DNA of 64,000 nt from Chryseosolibacter indicum (GTDB lineage Bacteria > Bacteroidota > Bacteroidia > Cytophagales > Cyclobacteriaceae): contig NZ_JAHESD010000006.1 of the NCBI RefSeq assembly GCF_018598585.1, positions 1 through 64,000 on the forward strand, in the 5' to 3' direction. Both the position numbers and the translations under genes were made by a program. Under the pieces are notes generated by a model, which saw only the letters and a program-made list of their open reading frames with translations, did not search any database and was not told the origin of the DNA. Positions 17,641 through 28,133 of the stretch are shown here, in pieces (within the stretch, counting starts at the first letter, position 1; every line of letters starts with the position of its first letter).

Positions 17641-19274
17641 AACTCTACCTCCAGTTTCAACTTGGCTTGTAAACCAATGTTGATGTTAAGTTTATAATCG
17701 GACTTGAACTGAACATAATTTTGTGAACCGTTTGCTTCTTTAGCAGTGTTCATTACTGCCTTAATAATGAGTTGTTGCGCATCGAAGAGCTTCTTAAGTT
17801 TTGTATCGCTTAGTGGAATGTTGGTATCTGAAATACCCGCCTCTTTTAACTCGCCTGTTGCTGTTACTGTACTAGGTTTTATGACTGATGTTTTTCCCTC
17901 TGCAAAAAGTGAATCGGTGATGATGCCGTGGTCATTTGCGAGGTAGATCTGAAGCACAGCGTCGAGCGGTAATTGATTTGTTGCCTTAATGCGCATTGAA
18001 GCGCTTTCTATCTCCGTCTCCTCTGCATCCCCCAGGTCAATATCCATGGTATCACTGATGATGATGTTGTTCGCTTTGGCATACAACGGCAATTCTGCAC
18101 GTACATTGATGCGCAGCTTGCTCGTATCGGCCAGGAAATTTAATGGAAGTAACGGATCAAACGGATTTTCGATGTTTCCATAGCTAATACCGTATTTGAT
18201 AGACTCAGGAACAAAGTCAAATATTTCTTTTTCATTTGATACATTTGCTTGAGTAGCTGCAGACCCACCTAAAAACGGAGCGCTTTTAATATTAACCGTA
18301 CTTCCGTTTACATCTCCACCTTGGAGAAATAGAATAGGCATTTCCTGACCATCATTGCTTATTGCTTCCAATGGACTAAGAAAAATTTTGACGGGTAGTC
18401 CATAATCTGACGTAACAGTAAAAGACAACCTAGGATCTCCAAAAGCTACCTCAGCGTCATTTAATGAACTACCAAAAGGTGTAAAACTTATGGTCCGTTC
18501 ACGTACAGTGTTCGATGGTGTTATTTCACCTAAATAACCTTTAACATATTCGTAATCAATAGAACGGAAACCTGCTTTAAAATTAATGTTTGTTGATTGG
18601 GATATTTGCGTTGCTGTTGGATGCGGTCTTTCAAGCAGTTTGACAGTTGCATTAAACTTATTATCATTAAGAATAGCAATATATCCTTGCAATGATATTA
18701 CTACTTGTTCTGACGCGTTTACTCTCTTCACCAGAGACACTCCGTCTTTTTTGAAATCAGGAAGTGTGACTTCAAGTTCGAGGTAGTCTGTCGCCGGGCT
18801 GTAAGGACTGAAATTAAGATCAAGCACTAGTTCAGTACCTTGTTTAAATTTGATTTCTTTTATTAATCGTGGATTGAAATTAAAATCAAAGGGAACATTT
18901 TGAGAACGTATCTCTCTTTCTGTTGTTCTTGCAGCCATCGTCTGCACGGGAAGGGACGGAGAAAGCTGTTGTGAAAACTCCTTATCTGGAAATGTTACAT
19001 GGTCGCGTATGTCCGATAGCTCTTGTGTATCATCGTACAACAGATAGACCAAACCATCGGGGTATACACGAACATATTCAGGTTGTGTAAGCAGATCGCT
19101 GATTGAAAGATCGCCAGAGGCTAAAGGAAGCGCCATATCTGACGTAACTTTTACCTGGTCGAGTTCGTATTCATCAGAGTTCAAGATTTCATCTCCGCAG
19201 CCGACAAGCAGGGAGGCAAAGAAAAAGACGGACACGGCAAAGAAAACCGGCCCCTTCATTGTAGGGTTCTTCAT
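17637..19274 (-). CDS. Large beta-rich lipoprotein, unknown
   Basis: The 545-residue protein has lipobox LLVGC (Cys26 with the first Met, Cys21 if translation starts at Met6, 19259). The mature part is rich in alternating beta-type sequence with no motif I recognise (e.g. VTSDMALPLASGDLSISDLL). It ends in LQAKLKLEVEL, an alternating pattern like a final beta strand. It is the first gene of the operon with the DUF5723 barrel (4-base overlap) and PD40-OmpA. I propose only that it is an outer-membrane partner of the barrel. Confidence 0.8.
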   Translation of the reverse strand: MKNPTMKGPVFFAVSVFFFASLLVGCGDEILNSDEYELDQVKVTSDMALPLASGDLSISDLLTQPEYVRVYPDGLVYLLYDDTQELSDIRDHVTFPDKEFSQQLSPSLPVQTMAARTTEREIRSQNVPFDFNFNPRLIKEIKFKQGTELVLDLNFSPYSPATDYLELEVTLPDFKKDGVSLVKRVNASEQVVISLQGYIAILNDNKFNATVKLLERPHPTATQISQSTNINFKAGFRSIDYEYVKGYLGEITPSNTVRERTISFTPFGSSLNDAEVAFGDPRLSFTVTSDYGLPVKIFLSPLEAISNDGQEMPILFLQGGDVNGSTVNIKSAPFLGGSAATQANVSNEKEIFDFVPESIKYGISYGNIENPFDPLLPLNFLADTSKLRINVRAELPLYAKANNIIISDTMDIDLGDAEETEIESASMRIKATNQLPLDAVLQIYLANDHGIITDSLFAEGKTSVIKPSTVTATGELKEAGISDTNIPLSDTKLKKLFDAQQLIIKAVMNTAKEANGSQNYVQFKSDYKLNINIGLQAKLKLEVEL

Positions 19275-19479
19275 TCTCTAGTGGGGTTCAATAAATAATC
19301 AGGCTATAATATAACCTGAATAACTCAACCACAAAGAACCAGAATAAATGCTATTAGCCCAAACGTTTAAAATTCGTTTTGTCTCAAATCCTTACATAGA
19401 AAGTAAAATTACTCACTAATGGGTATTTAAGAAGTAGGGTAATTTGTAAGAATTTCTTATAGCTGCTGTTTTACAGCTT

Positions 19480-20604
19480 TTAAAAATCTGGGCAAGGAAT
19501 CATGAGCTTATCTGCAGGAGGTTTACGTGGATTACGCATTGGCCATGTATACACGAGGCTGAACTCATGCGCGCCACCACTGCCAATACCTAATCTGGAT
19601 ACTGTATAGTCGAAGCTATAACCGATGTTAATTGCATCCTTTGCTCCTAACTTTGTAAAGCCAAGTAGTAGTACGATGGATTCATTGTTCACGAAACCTT
19701 CTACATTTTTGAAAGGAACGCCGCGATACCATGTTCCGAGGATGAGGGGTTCAAAAGTAAAGTAAAGTCCTAAGTCCATCTGATCAAACTCTCCCTGATG
19801 CCTGTATTGAAAGGCAGGTGCAATACTTCGTTCTGCTACACGGGAATAAACACCGCTACCTACTCTTCCTGGTGTCATATAAAATTTGAAACCACCATGC
19901 AATGATAACTTCATTGGCAATCTGCTATCCTCGTCAATGAGTGATTGATTCGGTCTGTTCAAATGGCTTGCTGAAATTCCAAGCCAGGCTACTTTGGTAA
20001 AGAATACACCCCCGAAGGTCAGATCAAGAAATGTCTTGCTGAAATTGGTATTAAATGCTTCTGCCGTAACAGGATTGATAAACTCACCTGTTTGCGGATC
20101 AAACTGATCACCAAAGGTTAATTTATTGAAATTAATGTCTCTGTTATAAAGTGCTACCTGAGCACCCGGTCTGAAACCCAGGTATTCGGTTAATTGAAAT
20201 TCATATGCATATTGTAAGCCAACACTAAGAGAGCGAAGCCCGGCGAGGCCCTCCATATCTCTCATGAGCAATACCCCAATCCCGCTTTTCTTATCCTCGA
20301 TAAAGTAGTCGAAGTAGGCCGACATAGTGGTGAAGTTTGCATCTATTGCAGGCCATTGCGTGCGATAATTAATACCCGCGCGCGCCTGGCCTGTAGCGCC
20401 TGCAAAAGCAGGATTTAAATATAGGGGAGCTGCATAAAACTGCGAAAATTGTGGATCCTGTGCAGTTACCGCACTTTCAGTCACCAGTATTAATAAACAT
20501 ATCGAGAGCAGTCGCGAAAACAAAGACCACAGTTTTGATATAGACAGTGCCGGATAAAACGGTGCGCAGTCAGCTAGAGACTGTGGACTCTTAAAATTGT
20601 ACAT
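19480..20604 (-). CDS. PorP/SprF family T9SS-associated outer-membrane protein
   Basis: PorP/SprF proteins are outer-membrane barrels needed for secretion or anchoring of specific T9SS substrates. The mature protein begins with the family hallmark QDPQFSQFYAAPLYLNPAFA after a signal peptide ending ESAVTA. I chose the ATG at 20604 (Met10 of the longest frame, 374 aa), though the signal region is unusually long either way (about 48 residues). Conserved later features are RAGINYRTQWP, FDYF and GSGGAHEFSLVY near the end. It is divergent from the giant CTD protein at 20898, the standard arrangement of a SprF-like protein with its adhesin. Confidence 0.92.
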   Translation of the reverse strand: MYNFKSPQSLADCAPFYPALSISKLWSLFSRLLSICLLILVTESAVTAQDPQFSQFYAAPLYLNPAFAGATGQARAGINYRTQWPAIDANFTTMSAYFDYFIEDKKSGIGVLLMRDMEGLAGLRSLSVGLQYAYEFQLTEYLGFRPGAQVALYNRDINFNKLTFGDQFDPQTGEFINPVTAEAFNTNFSKTFLDLTFGGVFFTKVAWLGISASHLNRPNQSLIDEDSRLPMKLSLHGGFKFYMTPGRVGSGVYSRVAERSIAPAFQYRHQGEFDQMDLGLYFTFEPLILGTWYRGVPFKNVEGFVNNESIVLLLGFTKLGAKDAINIGYSFDYTVSRLGIGSGGAHEFSLVYTWPMRNPRKPPADKLMIPCPDF

Positions 20605-20897
20605 CAAGTTGAATGACTTTAAAGTATGCAATCAAAGCAAATTAACGGTTTTAGAGAAATTCAAACAAAAAATCATTGATTAGTTTAACACTTCTTCGTT
20701 GATTGGGAGGAACAAACATGCGAAATTCCTGTTCCTTCCAAGCCCTGATTTTATGTTATTCCCAATCCGTGAGGTTTAGTATCGATTACAAATCAATAAC
20801 GGATAATTTTAGGCAAATTGTATACTTTAGATGAACTTGGGCGTTTTATTATAAGGTGGTGTTTAGCAAGTAACGTTTTTTTATTCTGATAATCACA
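20605..20897. other. Divergent promoter region between porP-like and adhesin genes
   Basis: About 290 bases separate the two divergent starts. It should hold both promoters, but I could not find a convincing TTTG/TAnnTTTG pair. No coding frame or strong hairpin was seen. Confidence 0.4.
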
Positions 20898-23800
20898 ATG
20901 CAACGAAATTTACTCAGTAGATTATTTTTTATCCTGGCAATTGTTTCTATCTCAACGCCTGAACTTCTCGCTCAGGATCAGACTGATCAGAACTGGTTCT
21001 TTGGCAATGGGGCACAGGGAATTCAATTTACGCGGCCGGGAGATACAGCAAGACTTGTAACCAGACCTACTGCCGCTATAGGGAGCTTTGGAGCCAATGG
21101 AAGCGCAGTTGCCTCTGATCCTGTTTCAGGTGCATTATTATTTTATACCGATGGCGTTAATGTTTATGATGCTACGCACCGACTTATGCCAAACGGGAGT
21201 GCCATCGGCGGCAATGCAAATGGAAATCAACCCGTTGTAATAACAAAGGCACCAGGCCAGCCAGGCAAGTATTATATCTTTACGAATACTGCAACCGCCA
21301 CAACCGCAGGTGACATCCATTTAACCATAGTCGATTCTGCAAGTAATGGTAATACAGCATTTCCTAATACACTTCCTTTAGGAGACGTTGAAAGTAAAAA
21401 CCAACCAATAACTCCTACCCCTTTGGTCAGTCAATCTCAGGCAATGATAGCTATACCCCATGAGACTGATAAAAATGCGTTCTGGCTGATAACACAAGAC
21501 GCCAATACTTCAAGTTTCAGAATAACTACAATTAACGCATCAAGCATCACAGTAAATGCTGCTGTACCCATGCCTACAGGGTTTAATTTTTCTGCTGCAA
21601 ACTTCACCTACCACCCTGCAACAGGAAAACTGGCAGTTGTACCTTCTGAACCGGGAAGAAATGTAATGATCATGGATTTTGATCCCGCTACCGGAAATCT
21701 GACTTTTGATCCTGCTACCGGTTTTGTTTTTAATTCAGCAACAACAGGCACTGCTGTGCCTCCAATTTATGATGTTGAATTCAGCAATACAGGAGATTAT
21801 TTATATGTATCCCGGCAAGGGGATGGTGTAACGCCAGGAGGTATCTTACAATTTGACCTTACTAATCCTTCAGCTACACCTATTGCTGTAAATACCGGCA
21901 CTACAGCACGCAGTTACGGATTACAGATTGCACCTGACAGTTCTATATATCATATTTATCAAACTACGGTGGGTGGTCCTTTTCTTGTCGGGCGAATTAC
22001 TGATCCGGATACCGTCGCCACGGCTGCTAACTATGAGCCTACCCCTTTTGGTACGGTTAATTTTAATTCAAAGCAATTTCCGTCTTTCTTAAAGACATCG
22101 CCGCCTGATGTCGATTTGGATTTTACGTATTCCGGAACATGCGCTACCCAGCCTACTACATTCTTTCCTGAAGTAGTGCCTGGCGCCGACAGCCTCGTTT
22201 GGAGATTTGGAGACGGCACAGGAACATCGTCTAACTGGAGCCCTACCTACACCTATCAACAAGGTGGCACCTTTGAAGTTACGCTTTCAGCATATGTAAA
22301 TGGCGTAAGGGTAGACTCAGTTAAAAAGCCTATTACCATAACACAATTTGATCTGCAACTGACTCTGGTGCAAGACACAACAGCTTGTAGTTGCGAGCTA
22401 AGGTACCCCAAAGAAAGAACGCCCCCTCCTCCTACTGCATACCCCAATGGACAACCATGTAATCCGTTTACACTAACAGCCCAGGCGAGCGGGCAAGCAT
22501 CAGATATTCGTTGGTTTGGCCCTGCAGGGGAAATAACCGCGCTACGTGGCAGTCTTACATTAACAAACATAGATTCAGCTGGCTTTTATTATATAAAGGC
22601 AAGTGATCAAACAGGGCAGTGCTTTGCATACGCGGGTGTCAACATCAAAGAGTATGGTGTTGAAGACCCGAGAACTAACATCTGGCACTTCGGAAACAGC
22701 GCCGGGATAAATTTCAATCCTGATTTCAGACCTTCAACGGGTGCAGATGCAATACAAGGGTTTATTACTGATGGGCCGGAGGGAGTTGCTACTATAAGTG
22801 ATAGAAACGGACAAGTGATTATCTCTACCGATGGCGAACAGGTTTATGATAGAGCTGGCAATCCTTTATTACCACCAACTCCGCCAGGACCAGGTTTGGG
22901 AGGAAGTAAACAATCAACACAATCTTCTTTGATTATTCCGGTAGCTTCGGATCCTACGTTGTATTACATCTTTACAACACAAAATACAGATAACTCTGTT
23001 TCAACCACAAATTACGAACTGCGCTATGCCATCTTTGATTTAAAAGCAGGAACCACAAATCCTAATGGAGCTATTATTGATCCAGATAATGACCCTTCGA
23101 ACGGCGTCAGCAGTGTTCTCTTTACCAGAAGCACAGAACGAATCACAGGTAATGAGAACTGGTTGATAGCACATGAATTTGGTACTAACAATTTCCGAGC
23201 GTACCGTATTACGGGAGATGGCTTAAGTGCTCCTGTTATCTCAAGCGCTGGTTCTGTACATTCTATATCGTCAGAAGAAGAGGGCCAGGGTTACATGAAG
23301 TTAACTGCAAGTGGTCAGTTAGCTGTGGCATTAAAGAAAGATGGCAGAAATTACGTTGAGATTTTTGATTTTGATAATGCAACAGGTGCGATAACATTAA
23401 AGGAACGTGTTGATTTGAATACAACAACCGGACAAGTTTATGGTGTTGAAATATCGCAAGATGGCCAAAAGCTTTATGCCACAACACGCGGGCCGGGATC
23501 ACTCCACGAATTCTATTACGACAGTACATCATCAAGTTATGTAAAAATAAATCCAGTAATAACACACAGTGCTGATTTAGGTGCTATTGAACGAGGCCCC
23601 GACGGACAAACTTACGTGGCGATTAATGGAAGCAATTCATTAGGAACAATTTCTCCAGGAGCAACTCCTCAATCTCCATCAACGTTTAATCCCTCTGGCT
23701 TCCCATTGTCACCTACAGTACCTCCTGGTCCAGTAAATCCCACCAGCACACTCGGTTTACCAAACTTCATTCAGAATATTGGCGAGCCAACACAGGCACC

Positions 23801-26288
23801 TACGATAGATGCTACTGGTTTATGTCATGGATTGCCAACACGTTTTACTGGTTCTGGTTCTGATCCAATAGATACTTTGATATGGGACTTCGGTGACGGT
23901 GAAGGTATGCGTGGTGCTAACCTTACAGAGGTTGAACATACGTATGATACGGCGGGCACTTATTACGTTACCTTAACTATCAGAAACCGTTGTATTGGCC
24001 CTGTGGATATTCTCAGAGATACGGTAATTATTAATCGTAACCCTGAAGCACTGAGCGGAGCAGCTCCATTGTGTAATGCAAGTGACGCTCCCCTGCAAGC
24101 CGTAGCTGCGGGAACTGATCTTTCTGATCTTACTTTCTTATGGTCACCCACCGGCGACACAACTGCAAGCATTATACCTACTATAGAAGCTACTTATGAA
24201 GTGATTGTCAGAACCACAGCCGGGTGTGCTGATACAGGTAGATACTTCGTCGGTGACCTGAGGCCTCACGTGAACCTTGGACCCGACTTGACATTATGTG
24301 AAGGCGCAGATCCACAGACTTTCAATGCAAACAATCCAGGTGCTGTTTTTGAATGGCGTATTAATGGCACAGTACAACCAGGAGAGACAGATGGTATTTT
24401 TACTTTCAATCCTAATGCACCAAGTCCTCCTAATTATCAAATCACTGTAACAGTAACGGACCCGTTTACCACCTGTGTTGCTAATGACACAGTAAATTAT
24501 ATTGTTAACCCCAGACCGGTATTTACAGCAATAGGTGCAAATCCTACAGCGTGCGGACTTCCCAATGGTTATATAAATTTAGACATTACTTCTCCTGGCG
24601 ATTATTCTTATACAATTGGTGGTACTCCATATTCTGGTACGCTGACAGGACCAACTGGTGTTGTACCTATACCATCACCTCCAGGATTAGTCGCCGGCGC
24701 TTATGGTGTCGATATATCAAATCAAACTACAGGTTGTACCAGTACAGAGCTTGTTGCGCTTAATGATACAGGTTTTGACGTAACCATAGATGCTGTTGAC
24801 GCCTGTGGTGACAACATTCAAATTGATATCACCACTGCAAACCCAGCCCAAGGAAATTATACATATAGAATAATAAACGCTGTAACATCCGAAGAGGCTA
24901 CATCGGGTAATGAAACAAATGATCCTACTGCAGCGGTTCCTATCGGCACTTATGTTGCTGAAGTAAGAAATAATGCGGGGTGTGTTATTGTATCTCCTGA
25001 AACAGACATTGACGAGCAGTTTCCTCGTCTTCAAATTTCCAACTTAACTATAGATGAATGTACAGCAACTGCATCTGCTACTGCAACAGGAGCTGATACC
25101 TATCAGTGGGCAGTAGCAGCTCCAATTAATTTTAATAGTACGGCTAACCCTGTAACTCCACTACCTAATGGTGTATATGACCTTATTCTCACAGTGTCTT
25201 CCACCGTGGGAAATACTTGTCCGGCGGACACAACAATTTCAGTTGATATAAGTCAAGATCCACCTGCTGATTTAACGCAGGGAGATGCTTGCCAGGATCA
25301 GGTAACTCTTTCTGCATCACCAACAGGTGATTATGTTTACAGATGGCTGAGGAACGGTGTGCAGGTAGTAGGCGGACAACAAATCACGGTGCCTTTAGCT
25401 GACAATGGTGCTTCTTACCAGGTTGATGTTAGAAGAAGAGATCGTACTTGTTTTTCTTCTGATACCGAAACCATTATCGTCCTCGGCCTACTCACTGTAG
25501 ACATCTCCAACCCTGCCACCTGCTCGGGACAAAATACACCGTTGACTGCTACTGCAAATCAAACCCCGGACTCCTATCAATGGGCTTATAACAGAGTTGC
25601 AATTCCTTCTGCTACTTCCAACACATACACTATCACTGATGGGCGCAGCGGTGTTTATCGCGTGGTAGTGCAACGATCAGCTGCGGGTAGAACATGTGTC
25701 GCCCGGGATTCTGTAAGCGTTATTGTTAACCCTAGCACGCCGGGAGGTTTAACTGATACCGGAATAATTTGTCCTGAACATACCGATCCAAGGTTTAGCG
25801 AAATAACATTAGATGCAGGTGCAGGCTTCATTGGATACAACTGGTTCAGAGGAGGACGTAATGACCCGGGCAGAACGCCACTAGGTGTAACTGACCAAAC
25901 CTATACGGCGACAGAAGCTGGCGTTTACTCCGTCGACTTGCTTAATGTTTATAATTGTCCGATCAGTGACGAGACTACATTGGTAGTGGAATGTGATCCT
26001 TTAATTGTAGGACCAAATGCATTTCGCCCAGGAGGATTGAATACGGAGTTTTCACTCTTTACATTCTTTATCTCTGACCAGGATTTCGAGATCTATATTT
26101 TCAACCGCTGGGGCGAGATGGTTTACTACTCTACTCAAAGAGATTTTAAATGGAATGGCGGATATAAAAATGAAAGCGGTCGTCCTGTTCCTCCTGATAC
26201 GTACACGTACCTCGTAAAATTCAAGAGTTCGTACAGACCAGAGAAAGGCGTTCAGGAAAAACGTGGTGGTGTGGTCGTACTTCGATAA
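20898..26288 (+). CDS. Giant PKD/Ig-like T9SS substrate with gliding-motility-type C-terminal domain
   Basis: The 1796-residue secreted protein has a signal peptide ending near LLAQ. Two similar units follow, each a propeller-like region plus a PKD domain. Unit 1 starts near 27 (NWFFGNGAQGIQF) with PKD near 432 (WRFGDGTGTSSNW); unit 2 starts near 592 (NIWHFGNSAGINF) with PKD near 994 (WDFGDGEGMRG). Residues about 1050-1690 are a series of Ig-like modules with paired cysteines. The last about 85 residues are a type-B (gliding-motility-associated) sorting domain: FEIYIFNRWGEMVYYS, WNG, PPDTYTYLVKF and terminal GGVVVLR. Probably a surface adhesin exported with the adjacent PorP/SprF protein. A terminator follows. 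Confidence 0.93.
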   Translation: MQRNLLSRLFFILAIVSISTPELLAQDQTDQNWFFGNGAQGIQFTRPGDTARLVTRPTAAIGSFGANGSAVASDPVSGALLFYTDGVNVYDATHRLMPNGSAIGGNANGNQPVVITKAPGQPGKYYIFTNTATATTAGDIHLTIVDSASNGNTAFPNTLPLGDVESKNQPITPTPLVSQSQAMIAIPHETDKNAFWLITQDANTSSFRITTINASSITVNAAVPMPTGFNFSAANFTYHPATGKLAVVPSEPGRNVMIMDFDPATGNLTFDPATGFVFNSATTGTAVPPIYDVEFSNTGDYLYVSRQGDGVTPGGILQFDLTNPSATPIAVNTGTTARSYGLQIAPDSSIYHIYQTTVGGPFLVGRITDPDTVATAANYEPTPFGTVNFNSKQFPSFLKTSPPDVDLDFTYSGTCATQPTTFFPEVVPGADSLVWRFGDGTGTSSNWSPTYTYQQGGTFEVTLSAYVNGVRVDSVKKPITITQFDLQLTLVQDTTACSCELRYPKERTPPPPTAYPNGQPCNPFTLTAQASGQASDIRWFGPAGEITALRGSLTLTNIDSAGFYYIKASDQTGQCFAYAGVNIKEYGVEDPRTNIWHFGNSAGINFNPDFRPSTGADAIQGFITDGPEGVATISDRNGQVIISTDGEQVYDRAGNPLLPPTPPGPGLGGSKQSTQSSLIIPVASDPTLYYIFTTQNTDNSVSTTNYELRYAIFDLKAGTTNPNGAIIDPDNDPSNGVSSVLFTRSTERITGNENWLIAHEFGTNNFRAYRITGDGLSAPVISSAGSVHSISSEEEGQGYMKLTASGQLAVALKKDGRNYVEIFDFDNATGAITLKERVDLNTTTGQVYGVEISQDGQKLYATTRGPGSLHEFYYDSTSSSYVKINPVITHSADLGAIERGPDGQTYVAINGSNSLGTISPGATPQSPSTFNPSGFPLSPTVPPGPVNPTSTLGLPNFIQNIGEPTQAPTIDATGLCHGLPTRFTGSGSDPIDTLIWDFGDGEGMRGANLTEVEHTYDTAGTYYVTLTIRNRCIGPVDILRDTVIINRNPEALSGAAPLCNASDAPLQAVAAGTDLSDLTFLWSPTGDTTASIIPTIEATYEVIVRTTAGCADTGRYFVGDLRPHVNLGPDLTLCEGADPQTFNANNPGAVFEWRINGTVQPGETDGIFTFNPNAPSPPNYQITVTVTDPFTTCVANDTVNYIVNPRPVFTAIGANPTACGLPNGYINLDITSPGDYSYTIGGTPYSGTLTGPTGVVPIPSPPGLVAGAYGVDISNQTTGCTSTELVALNDTGFDVTIDAVDACGDNIQIDITTANPAQGNYTYRIINAVTSEEATSGNETNDPTAAVPIGTYVAEVRNNAGCVIVSPETDIDEQFPRLQISNLTIDECTATASATATGADTYQWAVAAPINFNSTANPVTPLPNGVYDLILTVSSTVGNTCPADTTISVDISQDPPADLTQGDACQDQVTLSASPTGDYVYRWLRNGVQVVGGQQITVPLADNGASYQVDVRRRDRTCFSSDTETIIVLGLLTVDISNPATCSGQNTPLTATANQTPDSYQWAYNRVAIPSATSNTYTITDGRSGVYRVVVQRSAAGRTCVARDSVSVIVNPSTPGGLTDTGIICPEHTDPRFSEITLDAGAGFIGYNWFRGGRNDPGRTPLGVTDQTYTATEAGVYSVDLLNVYNCPISDETTLVVECDPLIVGPNAFRPGGLNTEFSLFTFFISDQDFEIYIFNRWGEMVYYSTQRDFKWNGGYKNESGRPVPPDTYTYLVKFKSSYRPEKGVQEKRGGVVVLR

Positions 26289-26310
26289 AGTAATTTTTCT
26301 CTTCATTTTA

Positions 26311-26345
26311 AAATGTCACCCATCGTGGTGACATTTTTTATTTAT
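26311..26345 (+). terminator. Terminator after the adhesin gene
   Basis: AAATGTCACC and GGTGACATTT form a 10-bp stem with a 6-base loop, followed by a T-rich run. Confidence 0.85.
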
Positions 26346-26404
26346 GTGTGTGCGGCCACATAGATAAAAATTGCTAATTATGTAGCAACCAAACTACTTT
26401 AGAA

Positions 26405-28054
26405 ATGCGACGACATATCTACTTACTGGGCTTCTTGCTTGTCATAACTTCGTGTGCAGTAAAGGAACCCGCAGTATCAACACAACCTTTAAGCATAGTA
26501 CCCCAGCCTGTTCATCTTACACAAGGCAAAGATGAATTTGAATTTGAAGAAAATGTTCAGATTGTTGCAGTAAATGATGAGAGCAAACAAGTTGCATCCC
26601 TTTTACAGGATTATCTTAAGAGCAAAAATGTAAATACAAGCATCATTGAAAGCGGAGGAGATGAAGGATCCATCAGACTGAATATTATTCAGGCCGATTC
26701 TCTTACCAGAGAGGGATATACATTATCCGTCAACAATACAGGCGTAAGCATCAACGCCAACACAGGTGCAGGTCTCTTCTATGGTTTCCAAACACTTATG
26801 CAGATTTTATCTGACGATGGAAAAACCGTTCCTTTTGTTGAGATAACAGATTATCCGAGGTTCTCTTATCGAGGTTTACATCTTGATGTCGGTAGACATA
26901 TGTTCCCAATTGATTTTATTAAAAAATACATTGATCTTTTGGCGCACCACAAGATGAATACATTTCATTGGCATCTTACTGATGATCAGGGATGGAGAAT
27001 AGAAATTAAAAAATATCCAAAGCTTCAGGAAGTAGCGGCGTATAGAAAAGAAACCATCATCGGCCATGCCAGCACGGCAACAAGAGGTAATGGCGAAGCC
27101 AAATACGACGGCCAACGCTACGGTGGCTTCTATACCCAGGAAGAAGTTAAAGACGTAGTGCAGTATGCAGCAGCGCGGCACGTTACAGTAATACCTGAAA
27201 TAGAAATGCCAGGGCATGCACAAGCAGCGCTTACTGCGTATCCTAACCTGGGTTGTACAGGAGGGCCATACGAGGTGGCAACAACGTGGGGTGTATTCGA
27301 AGAAGTATTTTGTGCAGGTAAAGAAGAAACATTTGCTTTCCTTCAGGATGTACTGGACGAGGTAGTGCCGTTGTTCCCTGGCAAATATGTTCACATTGGT
27401 GGTGATGAGTGTCCGAAGACACGCTGGAGAAAATGCCCGTATTGCCAAAAAAGAATTAAAGAAGAAAAACTTCAAGACGAACATGCGCTGCAGAGCTATT
27501 TCATCCAACGTATGGAGAAATACCTTAATGGTAAAGGCAAGCAAATTATTGGCTGGGATGAAATTCTTGAAGGAGGTCTGGCTCCAAATGCTACCGTTAT
27601 GAGCTGGCGCGGAGAAGAAGGTGGAATTGCTGCTGCCAAACAAAACCACGATGTAGTGATGACACCAGGCCCCTGGTGCTATTTCGACAAGTATCAGGAT
27701 ACCACAGGAACTGAGCCCCTTGCCATAGGAGGTTTCCTCCCTGTACGTAAGGTGTATTCTTACGAACCGATACCACCATCTTTAAATGAAGATGAAGCAA
27801 AGCATATTCTGGGTGCGCAGGCTAATGTATGGACCGAATACATTAAGACATCTGACCACGTGGAGTACATGGTATATCCAAGAGCATGCGCTTTGGCTGA
27901 GGTAACCTGGACAAAGAAGGAAAATAGAGATTATGATGACTTTGTGAGACGAATGGAAACACACGTAAAGCGCCTTAGCGATTGGAAGGTGAACTACGCA
28001 AGGCATATCGAAAAAGAATTTACGTCAGAGCCTGTCGAAGCTACTGCGCAATAG
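26405..28054 (+). CDS. GH20 beta-N-acetylhexosaminidase lipoprotein
   Basis: This enzyme removes terminal GlcNAc or GalNAc from glycans such as chitin fragments or glycoproteins. The 549 residues have a lipoprotein signal (lipobox ITSC, Cys17), an N-terminal GH20b domain (about 28-150) and the catalytic TIM barrel. The catalytic pair lies in HIGGDECPKTRW (Asp334-Glu335). Other conserved elements are SYRGLHLDVGRHMF, FHWHLTDDQGWRIE and IPEIEMPGHAQAA, with W-rich substrate segments (VMSWRGEEGG). As a lipoprotein it probably acts in the periplasm or on the outer-membrane surface. It is a monocistronic unit with a hairpin downstream. Confidence 0.96.
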   Translation: MRRHIYLLGFLLVITSCAVKEPAVSTQPLSIVPQPVHLTQGKDEFEFEENVQIVAVNDESKQVASLLQDYLKSKNVNTSIIESGGDEGSIRLNIIQADSLTREGYTLSVNNTGVSINANTGAGLFYGFQTLMQILSDDGKTVPFVEITDYPRFSYRGLHLDVGRHMFPIDFIKKYIDLLAHHKMNTFHWHLTDDQGWRIEIKKYPKLQEVAAYRKETIIGHASTATRGNGEAKYDGQRYGGFYTQEEVKDVVQYAAARHVTVIPEIEMPGHAQAALTAYPNLGCTGGPYEVATTWGVFEEVFCAGKEETFAFLQDVLDEVVPLFPGKYVHIGGDECPKTRWRKCPYCQKRIKEEKLQDEHALQSYFIQRMEKYLNGKGKQIIGWDEILEGGLAPNATVMSWRGEEGGIAAAKQNHDVVMTPGPWCYFDKYQDTTGTEPLAIGGFLPVRKVYSYEPIPPSLNEDEAKHILGAQANVWTEYIKTSDHVEYMVYPRACALAEVTWTKKENRDYDDFVRRMETHVKRLSDWKVNYARHIEKEFTSEPVEATAQ

Positions 28055-28059
28055 ACGAT

Positions 28060-28094
28060 GAAAAGCAATTTCTGGAACAGGAGTTGCTTTTCCA
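28060..28094 (+). terminator. Hairpin after the hexosaminidase gene
   Basis: GAAAAGCAA (28060-28068) pairs with TTGCTTTTC (28084-28092) around a 15-base loop. The T run is short, so termination is likely but not certain. Confidence 0.5.
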
Positions 28095-28133
28095 TTTAAC
28101 CGGTTATTTATAACTTAGATGTAAATTAAAACT

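Noticed and set aside
26876-27649. Minus-strand 257-codon frame inside the hexosaminidase gene
   Set aside because: The plus frame holds intact GH20 motifs; the minus frame has no recognisable features.
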